Assembly: GCA_021793645.1 (NCBI GenBank)
Contig: JAJYSJ010000009.1
Location: forward strand, 45,083-109,082
Reading direction: 5' to 3'
From: Bacillota bacterium
GTDB lineage: Bacteria; Bacillota; Sulfobacillia; JAJZYS01; JAJYTV01
Length of the DNA stretch: 64,000 nucleotides
The notes beneath the pieces are model-generated. The model saw only the letters and a program-made list of their open reading frames with translations. It did not search any database and was not told the DNA's origin. Below are positions 26,035-35,309 of this stretch, in pieces. A program made the translations under genes and the position numbers. Position 1 is the first letter of the stretch, and the number at the start of each line of letters is the position of its first letter.

Positions 26035-26589
26035 GTGTTTCCAGTGGAGATTCGGAGCGGGCGGATTCTGCTCCGCGAACTCCGGGAGGATGACTTCCCG
26101 GCTGTCCATCGCTACGGCGGCGACCCAGAGGTTGCACGCTACACGATCTGGGGGCCGGACGACCCGGAGCAGAGCCGGGAGTTTCTCGCTGCGGCGATGG
26201 CCGCGGCGCGCAGCGAGGAGCGCCGCGAGTACGAGTTTGGGATCGAGATGGCAGGAGAACTGGTCGGCGGCGCGCGCATCGGCATCAAGAGCACCGTGCA
26301 CCGCTTAGGCGACATCGGCTACGTCGTGCGCCGCGATCTTTGGGGCCGTGGCATCGCAAGCGAGGCGGCCATGCTCCTTCTGCGCCTGGGCTTCCTCAGC
26401 CTCGACCTCCACCGCGTCGAAGCGACCTGCGATCCCAAGAACGCAGGGTCCCGCCGGGTGCTGGAGCGGATCGGCATGCGCTTCGAGGGTCACCTGCGGG
26501 AAAACGTCTTCGCGCATACCGGGTGGCGGGATTCACTGCTGTTTGCCATGCTGCGCGCCGACTGGGCCGCATTGGACGCGCAGGACTGA
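26035..26589 (+). CDS. GNAT family N-acetyltransferase, RimJ/RimL-like
   Basis: 184 residues starting at GTG 26035, 9 bp after AGGAGG. The acetyl-CoA binding region is seen as VRRDLWGRGIASEAAMLLL (motif A) and the family's C-terminal RVLERIGMRFEGHLRENVF is typical of acetyltransferases of ribosomal proteins and related amines (Acetyltransf_3). The substrate cannot be told. The 180 bp upstream carry no gene. Confidence 0.85.
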   Translation: MFPVEIRSGRILLRELREDDFPAVHRYGGDPEVARYTIWGPDDPEQSREFLAAAMAAARSEERREYEFGIEMAGELVGGARIGIKSTVHRLGDIGYVVRRDLWGRGIASEAAMLLLRLGFLSLDLHRVEATCDPKNAGSRRVLERIGMRFEGHLRENVFAHTGWRDSLLFAMLRADWAALDAQD

Positions 26590-26645
26590 CGCATGCCTGC
26601 CCAAAGACCGGCATAGGCTCTCGCGCCGATCGAGAGCGGGGGGAT

Positions 26646-27269
26646 GTGCTCCTGAATGCGTTTGTCGTGTTGGCCCTCGCCGCCCTCGCCGTCGCAGTCG
26701 TCCACTCTGCCATGCCGGACCACTGGGTGCCCCTCGCGATCGTCGCTCGCAGCAACCGCTGGAGCATCGCACGCACCGCCCGCATCAGTCTCATCGCCGC
26801 ACTGGGCCACGTCGGCGCTTCCCTTGTCCTCGGTATGGCGATCGGCGCGGTTGGCCCGCTCCGGGAGTGGGCGGCGATGCGCGAGGGACGGGTGATCGGT
26901 GTCATGCTGATCGCCACCGGCGCTGGGCTCTACGTCTACAGCCGCCTCTCGCGGCGGCCCCGGGGCGCTGGGGCGCATCTGCCGCTCCCGCGATCACTCG
27001 GGCAGTTCATCGTACCGTTCGGCGTCGCTGCTTCGCCAAACCTCGCCATCGTGCCGGTGGCCCTCGCCTCGGCGGCGCTCGGGTGGCCTGCGCTCCTGAT
27101 TGTGCTCCTCGCCTTCACGGCCGGGACACTCGTCACATTTCTCGTCCTCTCCGTGCTCGGCACGGTGGGAGGCTACCTCGTCGACTGGCCATGGCTGGAG
27201 CGCAGCGGGGACAGCATCTCGGCCGCGCTGTTGGCGGCGATCGGCCTCGTCGCCTTCTTCGCCCTCTAA
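26646..27269 (+). CDS. NicO/TauE-like polytopic membrane protein
   Basis: 207 residues from GTG 26646, preceded by GCGGGGGGA. Five to six hydrophobic spans. An early HSAMPDHW motif (H-x4-D-H) in the first span and GHVGAS in the second recall the metal-binding His/Asp motifs of NicO/RcnA-like nickel-cobalt transporters and of the TauE-like sulfite exporter group. Transport of a metal or sulfur species is a reasonable guess, not more. It follows the acetyltransferase by 56 bp. Confidence 0.55.
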   Translation: MLLNAFVVLALAALAVAVVHSAMPDHWVPLAIVARSNRWSIARTARISLIAALGHVGASLVLGMAIGAVGPLREWAAMREGRVIGVMLIATGAGLYVYSRLSRRPRGAGAHLPLPRSLGQFIVPFGVAASPNLAIVPVALASAALGWPALLIVLLAFTAGTLVTFLVLSVLGTVGGYLVDWPWLERSGDSISAALLAAIGLVAFFAL

Positions 27270-27500
27270 GGGGGCCGCCCGTCCTTTGAGCGGTCCGTTC
27301 GCTCCGCAACCCCGTCAGCCGGACCGCCGGCCCGCCGGAGGATGTCGCGATCTGGGCGGATATGGGCGCTCGATGCCGCCCGCGACCGGTGGCGGACGTA
27401 CAATCGTAGGGACCGGAGAATCCTTTGGTGCGGCCTCCGGGATGTGAGCGCAAGGGAGGGAGCCGCCCGATGCGCCTCGTTCGCTCGGTGCGGCAAAGCG

Positions 27501-27905
27501 ATGGTGCAGGCAGGGATTGCGGATCGCAGCGACCGCCGGTGGGCGGCGGCTGTACACGCCTCGGCGCTGATCGGCTTCCTCATCCCGCTCGGCAACGTGC
27601 TCGCGCCGCTGGTGCTGTGGCTATTTGCGCGGCGGCGCAGCGCGTTCGTCGATGAGCAGGGTCGGGAAGCGCTGAACTTTCACCTGTCGATCGTCCTCTA
27701 CGCCGTGATCGGCGGCGTCCTGATCCTTCTTCCGGTAGGGCTGGTGATCCTGATCGCCACGGCGGCGATGATGCTAATCGTGCCGATCGTTGCGTCCGTG
27801 CAGGGCGCGCGCGGCAAGGAGTTCCACTATCCCGCTGCGATCGGTTTCATGCCTTGGAATTCCGAGGCGGCATCTACGCCGAGCGGCAAGGGATCGGCGG
27901 CCTAG
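27501..27905 (+). CDS. DUF4870 (Tic20-like) membrane protein
   Basis: 134 residues from the ATG at 27501; the frame is open to 27342 but the family normally begins just before RRWAAAVHASALIGFLIPLGN. Three membrane spans with the typical EQGREALNFHLSIVLY segment between the first two. Function unknown. It is followed at once by a strong terminator. Confidence 0.75.
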   Translation: MVQAGIADRSDRRWAAAVHASALIGFLIPLGNVLAPLVLWLFARRRSAFVDEQGREALNFHLSIVLYAVIGGVLILLPVGLVILIATAAMMLIVPIVASVQGARGKEFHYPAAIGFMPWNSEAASTPSGKGSAA

Positions 27906-27943
27906 AAGAAGGGCGCGGACCATGAGGGGCCGCGCCCTTCTTC
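27905..27943. terminator. Terminator after the DUF4870 gene
   Basis: 14-bp perfect stem GAAGAAGGGCGCGG / CCGCGCCCTTCTTC with an 11-base loop, beginning in the last base of the stop codon. Confidence 0.8.
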
Positions 27944-28071
27944 GTACCCGACGCTGCCTGACCCACATATGCTGGTGCAGGGAAGCATAGCGACCACGCC
28001 GTGCACCCGCGCAGGAGGGGGGGCAGTCCGGCTGTCTGCGCTGTGGCGCTGGCCAAGCCTGGACGAACGCC

Positions 28072-28731
28072 ATGTATGATCCGAGCGATCTTCAACCCGG
28101 CGACGTCCTCCTGATGACGAGCGGAGGACGGGGATTTCTCCCCAACCTGCTCGACGCACTGATCATGTTCAGCGAAGGCAATCCGCTGGTACACGCCGCA
28201 CTCTGCGGCGACGGCGAACTGATCGATCCCGTCTGGCGCGTGACCTGCCATCCGCTCGACTTCTACGCCAAGAACGGCTGGCGCCTGCGTCCAAACTGTC
28301 CGGAGTCGTCGCGGCGAGCCGCCGTCGACTGGGCCAGAGCCAGGGTTGGAGACCCCTACGGCCTCACGGAACTGCTCGAGGACGGAGTCCGCTTTGACCT
28401 TCACTTCGTGGCGCGCGCATGGTATCGATTGCACAGGAAGCGTTACACGTGCAGCGGCTTTGTCGCCGAGGCGTACACGCAGGCTGGAGTCGTGCTCACC
28501 TACGCCCCGCTGCCATCGCCGAGCGATCTCAGCTATTCGCCGATGCTGCTTGGCCGTAGACCATGGGATGCAAAGGAGCGCAAGGTCAAGCCCCCCAGCG
28601 GACTTAAGGCCCGGAAGATGGCCCCTAGAGGCGGTTTCCACGATCCCAGGCGCGCGACCGCTTCTGAGGGCAGCCATTCGTCGACGGTGCCGGCCGCAAA
28701 TGCGCAGCGCCGAAGGCCGCGCGCCGGCTGA
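28072..28731 (+). CDS. Permuted NlpC/P60-type cysteine hydrolase (YiiX-like)
   Basis: 219 residues. The order of catalytic residues is that of the circularly permuted papain-like group: a His early (NPLVHAALCGDGELIDP, about residue 42) and the Cys late (RYTCSGFVAEAY, about residue 127). The first residues (LQPGDVLL) are also typical. Such enzymes cut peptides in cell-wall material or lipid amides. No signal peptide is visible, so it may act inside the cell. The C-terminal 40 residues are basic and probably disordered. Confidence 0.75.
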   Translation: MYDPSDLQPGDVLLMTSGGRGFLPNLLDALIMFSEGNPLVHAALCGDGELIDPVWRVTCHPLDFYAKNGWRLRPNCPESSRRAAVDWARARVGDPYGLTELLEDGVRFDLHFVARAWYRLHRKRYTCSGFVAEAYTQAGVVLTYAPLPSPSDLSYSPMLLGRRPWDAKERKVKPPSGLKARKMAPRGGFHDPRRATASEGSHSSTVPAANAQRRRPRAG

Positions 28732-28803
28732 CGGGCATGGGGTGTCGCCGCGCGGTACAATAGAGCCAAAATCTGCCGCGCGCGGCGCCCCTGAGGTGAG
28801 ACG

Positions 28804-29313
28804 ATGTGGCACTTGGCCATCCCCGCATGGCAGCTCGTGGTGCGATCAGTGATACTCTACCTCGCGCTGCTGATCGGCCTGCGTGCCTTCGGCAAGCGTG
28901 AGGTCGGGCAGTTCACCCTGTTCGACCTTGTGATGGTCCTGCTCGTTGCAAACGCTGTGCAGCCCGCCATGACCGGACCCGATACGTCGGTGACCGGCGG
29001 GCTGATCATTACCATCACCCTCTTCGCCGTGAACCTCGGCATCGCGCGGCTGCGCCACCGCAGCACGGCGTTGCGGCGCCTCACCGATGGCAGCGCCACC
29101 GTACTGGCGCGCGACGGGCACTGGATCGCCGCAGCCCTGCGCCGTGAAGGCTTGGAGTCGGAGGACTGCGAGATGGCGATGCGAGAGCACGGAATCGAGC
29201 GCGTCTCGGAGGTCGCGCTGGCGGTGCTGGAGACGGACGGCACGATCTCCGTGGTCCCGAAGGGCGCCGACGTCCGACGCGGCAAGCGCCGCGTGCGCGG
29301 AATGCTCGGCTAG
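28804..29313 (+). CDS. DUF421 (YetF-like) membrane protein
   Basis: 169 residues: an N-terminal region of three membrane spans (YLALLIGLRAFGKREVGQFTLFDLVMVLLVANA) and a C-terminal soluble domain (from about 85) that includes MREHGIERVSEVALAVLETDGTISVVP. This arrangement defines the DUF421/YetF family of unknown function. ATG with GAGGTGAG upstream. Stands alone; the decayed DUF2079 gene lies convergent to its 3' end. Confidence 0.85.
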   Translation: MWHLAIPAWQLVVRSVILYLALLIGLRAFGKREVGQFTLFDLVMVLLVANAVQPAMTGPDTSVTGGLIITITLFAVNLGIARLRHRSTALRRLTDGSATVLARDGHWIAAALRREGLESEDCEMAMREHGIERVSEVALAVLETDGTISVVPKGADVRRGKRRVRGMLG

Positions 29314-30354
29314 CGCAGCTTTTTGTGGGCCAAACGTAGCGGATGCTGCGGTAGCGCACGCTGCGGGAGAGGACATGCGGCAGGGGAGTCCCCGCATCGA
29401 CGTACACGGATAGAAGCAGTGCCGTGCCCGCCGACCGGAAGACAAGCCGGTGGGCCGATATGGCGCCAAGGACCTGCTCGCTCTCGCAGACGTAGGCCGC
29501 ACCTTGGTTGACGCAGACAGTCCCGTGTCCGCCTTGGCCCGTGCGCACCGCAATCTCCACTAGTTCTGACGGAGCATGGAGTACAGCCCTGGTCCCTATA
29601 CCGCTCTGCCGCCATCGGACGCGTGCGGTTGCCCAGTTTCCTATAGCGAGATGCGGTCTCCTGAGGCCAGCGGGGCCCGGGACGAGCACCAGGGCGAAGG
29701 CGTTCTGGGCGCGCGTCCGGTAGCCGGCGCGGCGCAAGAGCGCGGCGAGTGCGCCTGCGCCGCCGACGCTGTAATGCAGGTCGGAGCGGGTCAAGACGAT
29801 GGCATGGTAGCCGACGAGCTGCGGCAAGAGCCCGAGGTAGTCCCCGAAGCTGCGCAGATCCAAGGTGTGTACCCCGGGTTGCGGCGAGAGGTAGGCGCCA
29901 GAGGCATTGGTGGTCCTGGTGGACCCCGACGGCACCGCGCGCTGGGTGACCTCAATCGCGGGGAGGAGTCGCGGCGCGGCAGCCGCGGCTCGTGCGAACA
30001 CGGCAAGCGGCACCCCGCGGCCGCTTGACCGAAGAGTGCCCCCAGCATGAGAGCGGCGGAGGGGAGCCAGCGAAGGCGGAGCTGCGATGCCGAGACGACT
30101 ACTAGCCCTTCGGCGGCCGCCAGGAGGAGAAACGGCCAGGCGAAGCCGTTATACTGCAGGCCGCCGGAGGAGAGGACGGTATCGGCGGCGAGCAGGTTGA
30201 CGCTGATCGCAGCGGCGATTGCCGGAAGTCGCTGGGGCACGAGCAGCGGGAGTCCCGCGAGCGGCAGGAGGAGCACCAGGAGGTAGCGCAGCTTCTGCGG
30301 CCAGAAGACGGCGTGCAGTGCTGCAAGCGACTCGGCCGCAAGCCCGCCGTCCGC
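29311..30354 (-). pseudogene. Decayed DUF2079 membrane protein gene (truncated and frameshifted)
   Basis: Two minus-strand frames together resemble the C-terminal half of DUF2079 proteins. The first (30354 down to about 30030) reads ESLAALHAVFWPQKLRYLL then LLLPLAGLPLLVPQRLPAIA and two more hydrophobic spans. The second (about 30013 down to 29311) continues with a soluble tail (FGDYLGLLPQLVGYHAIVLTRSDLHY). They are in different phases, so a frameshift lies near 30020-30040, and the N-terminal spans are missing behind an in-frame TAG. I infer a dead gene; a sequencing error could explain the shift but not the missing start. Confidence 0.6.
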
Positions 30355-30369
30355 CTAGCCTTGTTGCCG

Positions 30370-30399
30370 GCGGTCCGCGTGCGCAAGCGCGCGGACCGC
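30370..30399. repeat. Inverted repeat (hairpin) before the PLP decarboxylase gene
   Basis: 10-bp perfect arms GCGGTCCGCG / CGCGGACCGC separated by 10 bases, 40 bp upstream of the decarboxylase start. It may be a terminator remnant or an mRNA leader hairpin. Confidence 0.4.
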
Positions 30400-30441
30400 A
30401 GTGCATCTTGGACCGCAGGGGTGGTAGGCAAGCTGTCGAAC

Positions 30442-31905
30442 ATGACGAAGGGAACATGGTGTGCGGAGGGCTTGCCGTTGCGTTACCCACTGGAACCGGA
30501 TCGCAGCGAGATGCAGGCGCTCGCAGACGCTGTGCTGCGCCGGGCGATCGACTTCGTGGAGCAGCTGCCGGAGCGTCCGGCGAGTCCGGCCGGCGTCCAG
30601 CCCGAGGAGATCCGCGCGCTGCAGAGGCGGCTGCTCGCTCCGCCGGCTGAGGAGCCGACACCCCTTGGCGATGTGCTCGCGCGCATGGAGGAAGCCGCCG
30701 ACACGGCGGTGGAGTCGGCCGGTCCGAGCTATCTCGCGTACACTCCTGGCGGGGGACTGTTCGCTGCTGCCGTCGCGGATCTCTATGCGCGGGCGACCAA
30801 CCGCTACATCGGTCTTTCGGCAGTGGCGCCCGGCATGGCGGCACTGGAATACAGCGTCGTGCGCTGGCTGTGCGATGTGGCGGGGTTTCCTGCGGGTGCG
30901 GGTGGAATCCTCGTCTCCGGAGGTTCCACGGCAAACTTTACCGCCCTTGTGGCGGCGCGCGAGCAGCGCCTCGGGGAGGACATCGCTGCGGGCGCGCTCT
31001 ACATGACGCGCGAGGCGCACCATTCGGTGGGCAAGGCCGCCCGCCTTGCGGGCCTTCCCCAGCGTAGCTTGCGCATCGTCCCCGCCAGCAGCGAGCGGCG
31101 CATGGACGTGCAGGCGGCTGCGAGGATGATCGCGGCGGACCGTGCGGCCGGCTTGCGGCCCTTCCTGCTCGTGGGGTCGGCAGGCACGACCAACACCGGA
31201 GCGATTGATCCCTTGTCGGAGCTGGCCGACCTTGCCGCGCGGGAGGGACTCTGGTATCACGTCGATGGTGCCTACGGTGGGCTCTTTTGCCTGACGGAGC
31301 GCGGTCGCGAGCGCCTTCGGGGCATCGAACGCGCAGACTCTGTGACGCTCGATCCGCACAAGGGACTGTTCATGCCCTATGGGACAGGCGCGCTAATCGT
31401 GCGCGAACTCCGGACGCTGCGCGCCGCCCACGCCGCTTCCGGCGAGTACCTGCAGGATCTCCCGGATCAGGAGGTGCCGGACTTTGCAGACCTTGGCCCG
31501 GAACTGACGCGGGAGGTGCGCGGCCTGCGCGTTTGGCTGCCTTTGCACCTCTACGGGGTTGCCGCCTTCCGCGCTGCCCTCGATGAGAAGATCGACCTGG
31601 CGCAGCACGCCTACCGGCGCCTCGCCGCGGAGCCGCTGCTGGACCTCCCTTGGGAGCCGCAGCTGAGCATCGTCGCGCTGCGCGTGAAGGCGCAGGACGG
31701 GGAGAGAGCAGACGCCCTTGGCCGCAACGTGCTTGAGCGCGTCAATGCGGGACGCCGCGTCTTCCTTTCCAGCACGGTCGTGGAGGGACGGTTCACGCTG
31801 CGGCTCGCGATTTTGGCGCACCGCAGCCACCGCGACCGGGTGGACGAGGCGGTGGCTGCGATCATTGAGGCGGTGCGCGATGCATCGAACAGCACTGCAA
31901 CGTGA
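30442..31905 (+). CDS. PLP-dependent amino acid decarboxylase (group II)
   Basis: 487 residues from ATG 30442. The fold-type I group II decarboxylase pattern is complete: substrate-site PSYLAYTPGGG, the cofactor-stacking His in YMTREAHHSVGKAA, the Asp of HVDGAYGG and the PLP lysine in DSVTLDPHKGLF (about residue 300). Relatives decarboxylate aromatic amino acids, glutamate or 2,4-diaminobutyrate; the particular substrate cannot be read from these motifs. It overlaps antisense fragments only, and is a single-gene unit between the DUF2079 pseudogene and a 380-bp gap. Confidence 0.88.
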   Translation: MTKGTWCAEGLPLRYPLEPDRSEMQALADAVLRRAIDFVEQLPERPASPAGVQPEEIRALQRRLLAPPAEEPTPLGDVLARMEEAADTAVESAGPSYLAYTPGGGLFAAAVADLYARATNRYIGLSAVAPGMAALEYSVVRWLCDVAGFPAGAGGILVSGGSTANFTALVAAREQRLGEDIAAGALYMTREAHHSVGKAARLAGLPQRSLRIVPASSERRMDVQAAARMIAADRAAGLRPFLLVGSAGTTNTGAIDPLSELADLAAREGLWYHVDGAYGGLFCLTERGRERLRGIERADSVTLDPHKGLFMPYGTGALIVRELRTLRAAHAASGEYLQDLPDQEVPDFADLGPELTREVRGLRVWLPLHLYGVAAFRAALDEKIDLAQHAYRRLAAEPLLDLPWEPQLSIVALRVKAQDGERADALGRNVLERVNAGRRVFLSSTVVEGRFTLRLAILAHRSHRDRVDEAVAAIIEAVRDASNSTAT

Positions 31906-32283
31906 TGTGCCTGCGCCTTCGAGCCGATGCCGTTTCCGACTGCACCGAGCGTCCTCCGTTTGCAATTCCTTCAAGAATGCCGTTCGGTCTCGTGATTAGC
32001 GCATCAGATCTGACCGTAGGCTATTAGACAGCTGTATCCGAAGGGCCCATTTTGCGCACGGTGGTGCGGCTGTGGGTGCCCTTAGGCCGTTCCAAAGCAC
32101 TCCCACGGGTACGCTCCCAACGCGTCCGTGCGCTTCGCATTGGACAAGGTTGCCAGAGAATAGGATGCAACGACGAATTATAAGGATATTCTTAAGACGC
32201 TCTAAGGCACGCAAAATATACTTGCGCAGTGGCGGCACTGAGCGTCGCCGCGACAGCCTTACTGCGGTGCACACCGTGCGAAC
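31906..32283. other. Intergenic region, no gene seen; AT-richer promoter zone
   Basis: No coding frame of quality. The last 150 bp are much richer in A and T than the surroundings. TTGGAC (near 32139) and TAGGAT (near 32160) are about 15 bp apart and could be a promoter for the membrane protein downstream; the match is weak. Confidence 0.35.
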
Positions 32284-34104
32284 TTGCCCCACAAGGGACG
32301 TGTAACCGACATTCGCAAATACGGCTTGCAACCCAACCACCGCACGCATAGCGCGGCCATTTTGATTGGTGCTCTCTTTGTCGTACTGTTGGCGGTCGGA
32401 ACGACGCCAGCCACACCGACGCTTTTGACCCTGATCGGCGCAGTGATCGTCGTCACCGCCTCGGCGGCCCTTTGGCTGATGAAAGCGTTCAAGGCAACGG
32501 TCACATCTGCCGCTTTTGCGCTCTGGTGGAACGCCGCAGCCGTGATTGCAGGACTCCTTTTGCTCTTGCACGCACAGGTGGCCTGGGCGTTCTACGCATA
32601 TGCGGGGCTCGTACTGACCGCGTGGCTGGAAGCTGTCTCCCAGCCCCAGCCGTCGGATGCGCCCAGCGAAGGCGTACTCTCCTGGATTCGGCGCCACAGC
32701 GTCTTCCTTGCGACCACGGCGGCGCTGCTGCTCGTCTGGGCGACCTACTGGCTCGGGTACTACCCAGGCATCATGTCGCCCGATTCGATCAGCGAGTGGA
32801 CGCAGGCGCTTTCCTTCCACCTCAGCGACTACAGCCCGGCGATCTACACGCTGTTCATCTGGCTGACGATAGGCCTCTGGCACAGCCCGGGAGGCGTCAG
32901 CCTGCTCCAGGTCCTGATCAGCGCCATATCTGTCGGGCTGTTGTTCTCCTACCTGCACCGCAGCGGCGTCGCCCGCACCGTGCTTCTCTTTGGCCTTGCC
33001 GTCTACCTCGCGCTGCCGATCTTCGGCACCTTCACGGTAACGCTCTGGCATGACATCCTCTACTCGCTGATCGTACTCTGGGTGACCCACGCAATGTACG
33101 AGATGTACGTCACGAAGGGCGCATGGCTTGACGCTCGGGTACGCGCTTGGGCACTCGGGGCGGCCCTCGTACTGCTGCCGCTCTTTGCGCACAACGGACT
33201 CAGCGTCGTGTTCGGCGTGCTCGTAGGGGCCTGGGTCGTCCTGCGCCGCTACCGTCGGACGGTCAGTTGGATCACTGCCGGCGTCGTCGCGGGCTTTCTC
33301 GCCTTTCAGTACCTGATCTACCCCGCACTCGGCGTACAGCCGTACTCCAAGGCGTTCGCGAGCGAGGCGATGATCCACCAGATCAGCGCCGCGATCACCC
33401 AGCACGGTACGCACGGCATCTCCAGCGCGGATGTGCAGTACCTCGAGCGGATCATGCCGATCAAGGACTGGGTGAAAAAATACAATCCCTACACCCCGCA
33501 GTTCCTGGTCTCGCCGCGCTACAACCCGTCGTACAACGAGACGCCGATCGACCAGCACTTTTCCCAGTTCCTGCACATCTGGACACAGATCGGGGAGAAG
33601 TATCCGGGCTCATATCTTGGTGAGCGGCTATCGGAGAATGCGCTGGTCCTGCGTCCCACAGGGAGTTACCGCATCGCGCTCAGTCCTTTGCGGATCTCGC
33701 CGAACAGACTCGGATTGAAGACGCATAGCCTTGCCCAGCCGCTGCTCGACACCATGCGCAGCATCGACAACTGGACGATGCAGTACGTGCTCTGGATCTG
33801 GCGGCCCTTCTGGGTGATGTGGCTGCTCTTCGCCCTGACGATCGCGGGGGCGATCAGGCGTGGAGCCGGCGTGTTGTTCACCGCGATCCCCTGGGTATTC
33901 CAGGTCCTTGGGCTCGCGCTTGCGATTCAGGGCCAGTCTGTGCGCTACTACTACAGCCTCTTTATGATCCTCCCGTACTTCCTGGGGGTCGTGCTGCTGC
34001 CCAGCGACAAGGAGGCCTTCGGGCCCAGGCTGATTGCGCTGGTGCGCGGCACTGCAACGCAGGCGATAGGGAGCACGAGCGCCCCGGCAGAGCCGGGGCG
34101 CTAG
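32284..34104 (+). CDS. Large polytopic membrane protein (DUF6020-like, glycosyltransferase-C resemblance)
   Basis: 606 residues with about 12 hydrophobic spans. After the first spans comes a periplasm-facing motif with acidic residues (YYPGIMSPDSISEWTQA, about residue 155) resembling the catalytic loop of GT-C glycosyltransferases and of DUF6020 proteins. A long extracytoplasmic loop with many Tyr/Asn/Pro residues (about 385-480) precedes the last spans. The TTG start at 32284 is uncertain; no good ribosome binding site is visible. A role in cell-surface polysaccharide synthesis is plausible, and the sulfotransferase genes next door would fit. Confidence 0.65.
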   Translation: MPHKGRVTDIRKYGLQPNHRTHSAAILIGALFVVLLAVGTTPATPTLLTLIGAVIVVTASAALWLMKAFKATVTSAAFALWWNAAAVIAGLLLLLHAQVAWAFYAYAGLVLTAWLEAVSQPQPSDAPSEGVLSWIRRHSVFLATTAALLLVWATYWLGYYPGIMSPDSISEWTQALSFHLSDYSPAIYTLFIWLTIGLWHSPGGVSLLQVLISAISVGLLFSYLHRSGVARTVLLFGLAVYLALPIFGTFTVTLWHDILYSLIVLWVTHAMYEMYVTKGAWLDARVRAWALGAALVLLPLFAHNGLSVVFGVLVGAWVVLRRYRRTVSWITAGVVAGFLAFQYLIYPALGVQPYSKAFASEAMIHQISAAITQHGTHGISSADVQYLERIMPIKDWVKKYNPYTPQFLVSPRYNPSYNETPIDQHFSQFLHIWTQIGEKYPGSYLGERLSENALVLRPTGSYRIALSPLRISPNRLGLKTHSLAQPLLDTMRSIDNWTMQYVLWIWRPFWVMWLLFALTIAGAIRRGAGVLFTAIPWVFQVLGLALAIQGQSVRYYYSLFMILPYFLGVVLLPSDKEAFGPRLIALVRGTATQAIGSTSAPAEPGR

Positions 34105-34166
34105 CAGGGCGGGACGGACTTATGGGCGCAGGTCGGGCCTGGCCCATGCGGGCTCAAGGAGCCTGA

Positions 34167-35087
34167 TCAGCTCGGCAGCGTAGAGATCGGTGCACCCGGG
34201 GCGAAGACCTTTTCATGCTCCAAATGGCGCAGGAGTTCAACGGCCGCCTTCGGCCGAGGCACCCCGCAGCGTGGACAGGCCTTTCCTCGCTTGGGGATGT
34301 TCAGCCAGAATCCGTCGACGTACGGCTGCGCCGCGACGACGTCACGGTAGAGCTGTGCGGCTGCGACAGCACGGCCGCCCGGATTCGTGCTGAGACCCGC
34401 GATCACAGCGACGTGCGGATTCGCGTCGCGCGCCTGGTCGGCGGCAGCTGCGACGAACTGGGCGTACAGGGCGGTTGAGCGTTCGAGTCCCTGCGCCTGC
34501 ACTTCGAACACGTCGGCGTAGGCCGCGATTTGGCCGATCAGGCCGCTATCGAGATACCGAACATAGATGGGTTCACTCTGTCCCGGCGCGGAGGGAAGCA
34601 GGTTCGGCGACGGCGTCGCGATCAGGGTCAGTCCGCGCCGACGGGCGAGCCCTCCTGCCATGCGATAGTAGAGGGCGGGACGCCGCTGCTCCTGGCGCGG
34701 TGTCTGAGGCCAGCTTTCAAGATCCAGCACGACGACGTGCGAGCGCTTTGCCGCACTGCGGTTCTCTAGGTGGGAGCGCAGGGCGCCGTAGCTCGCGAAC
34801 GACACCGAGCGGGTCGCTGAGAGCGGCGCCATGCTGGCGCCCGGCCCATCGACGAGGATGGAGTGCTGCGCGGAGCCGAAGAAGCGGTGGACGAGGGTGC
34901 GGGCGCCCGGCTGAGAGGCGAGGCGGTCGAGGGACGTCGAGGAGATCATCCAGATCATGCCGGGGTTTGGCAGCGGGAGCGAGTCCGCCAGGACCGGTGC
35001 TTTCGCAGTCAAGCCGATCAGCCCGAGCGCTGCCAGGGTAGATGCGATGGTGATGATCCGTCGCTTGCTCTGCCTTGTGTTGCGCAC
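34167..35087 (-). CDS. Secreted protein of unknown function
   Basis: 306 residues from GTG 35087, chosen because GAGGAG lies 8 bp upstream (the open frame extends to 35114). A Sec signal peptide is evident (RNTRQSKRRIITIAS, a hydrophobic core, then KAPVLA/DS). The mature part contains alternating strands and helices that look like a TIM-barrel: VVVLDLESWPQTP, LTLIATPSPNLL, ADVFEVQAQGLE, HVAVIAGLSTNPGG, VDGFWLNIPKRG. This resembles predicted glycoside-hydrolase-like barrels but I cannot place it in a family. Near the C-terminus is CPRCGVPRP. It follows the sulfotransferase gene, behind a terminator. Confidence 0.6.
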   Translation of the reverse strand: MRNTRQSKRRIITIASTLAALGLIGLTAKAPVLADSLPLPNPGMIWMISSTSLDRLASQPGARTLVHRFFGSAQHSILVDGPGASMAPLSATRSVSFASYGALRSHLENRSAAKRSHVVVLDLESWPQTPRQEQRRPALYYRMAGGLARRRGLTLIATPSPNLLPSAPGQSEPIYVRYLDSGLIGQIAAYADVFEVQAQGLERSTALYAQFVAAAADQARDANPHVAVIAGLSTNPGGRAVAAAQLYRDVVAAQPYVDGFWLNIPKRGKACPRCGVPRPKAAVELLRHLEHEKVFAPGAPISTLPS

Positions 35088-35259
35088 GTAGTCCACTCCT
35101 CTTTGGCGGATCACGCGCAGTCAGGGAACCATCGGCGAGTGGGTTGCGTGCCCGCATCTAGTAGAGAGGATGTCCTTCGGCCGGTTGGTGGAGCCGTCTC
35201 CCCAGGGCCCAGTCGGTAAAACGGAGCGTAACACAGAGCGGACGGACCGTGAAGGTTTA

Positions 35260-35290
35260 GGCGCCCGGCACAAGAGATGTGCCGGGCGCC
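35260..35290. terminator. Terminator after the sulfation genes
   Basis: 12-bp perfect stem GGCGCCCGGCAC / GTGCCGGGCGCC with a 7-base loop, 20 bp beyond the stop of the minus-strand sulfotransferase gene. Confidence 0.75.
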
Positions 35291-35309
35291 CAGGGATTCG
35301 AGGCGATGG

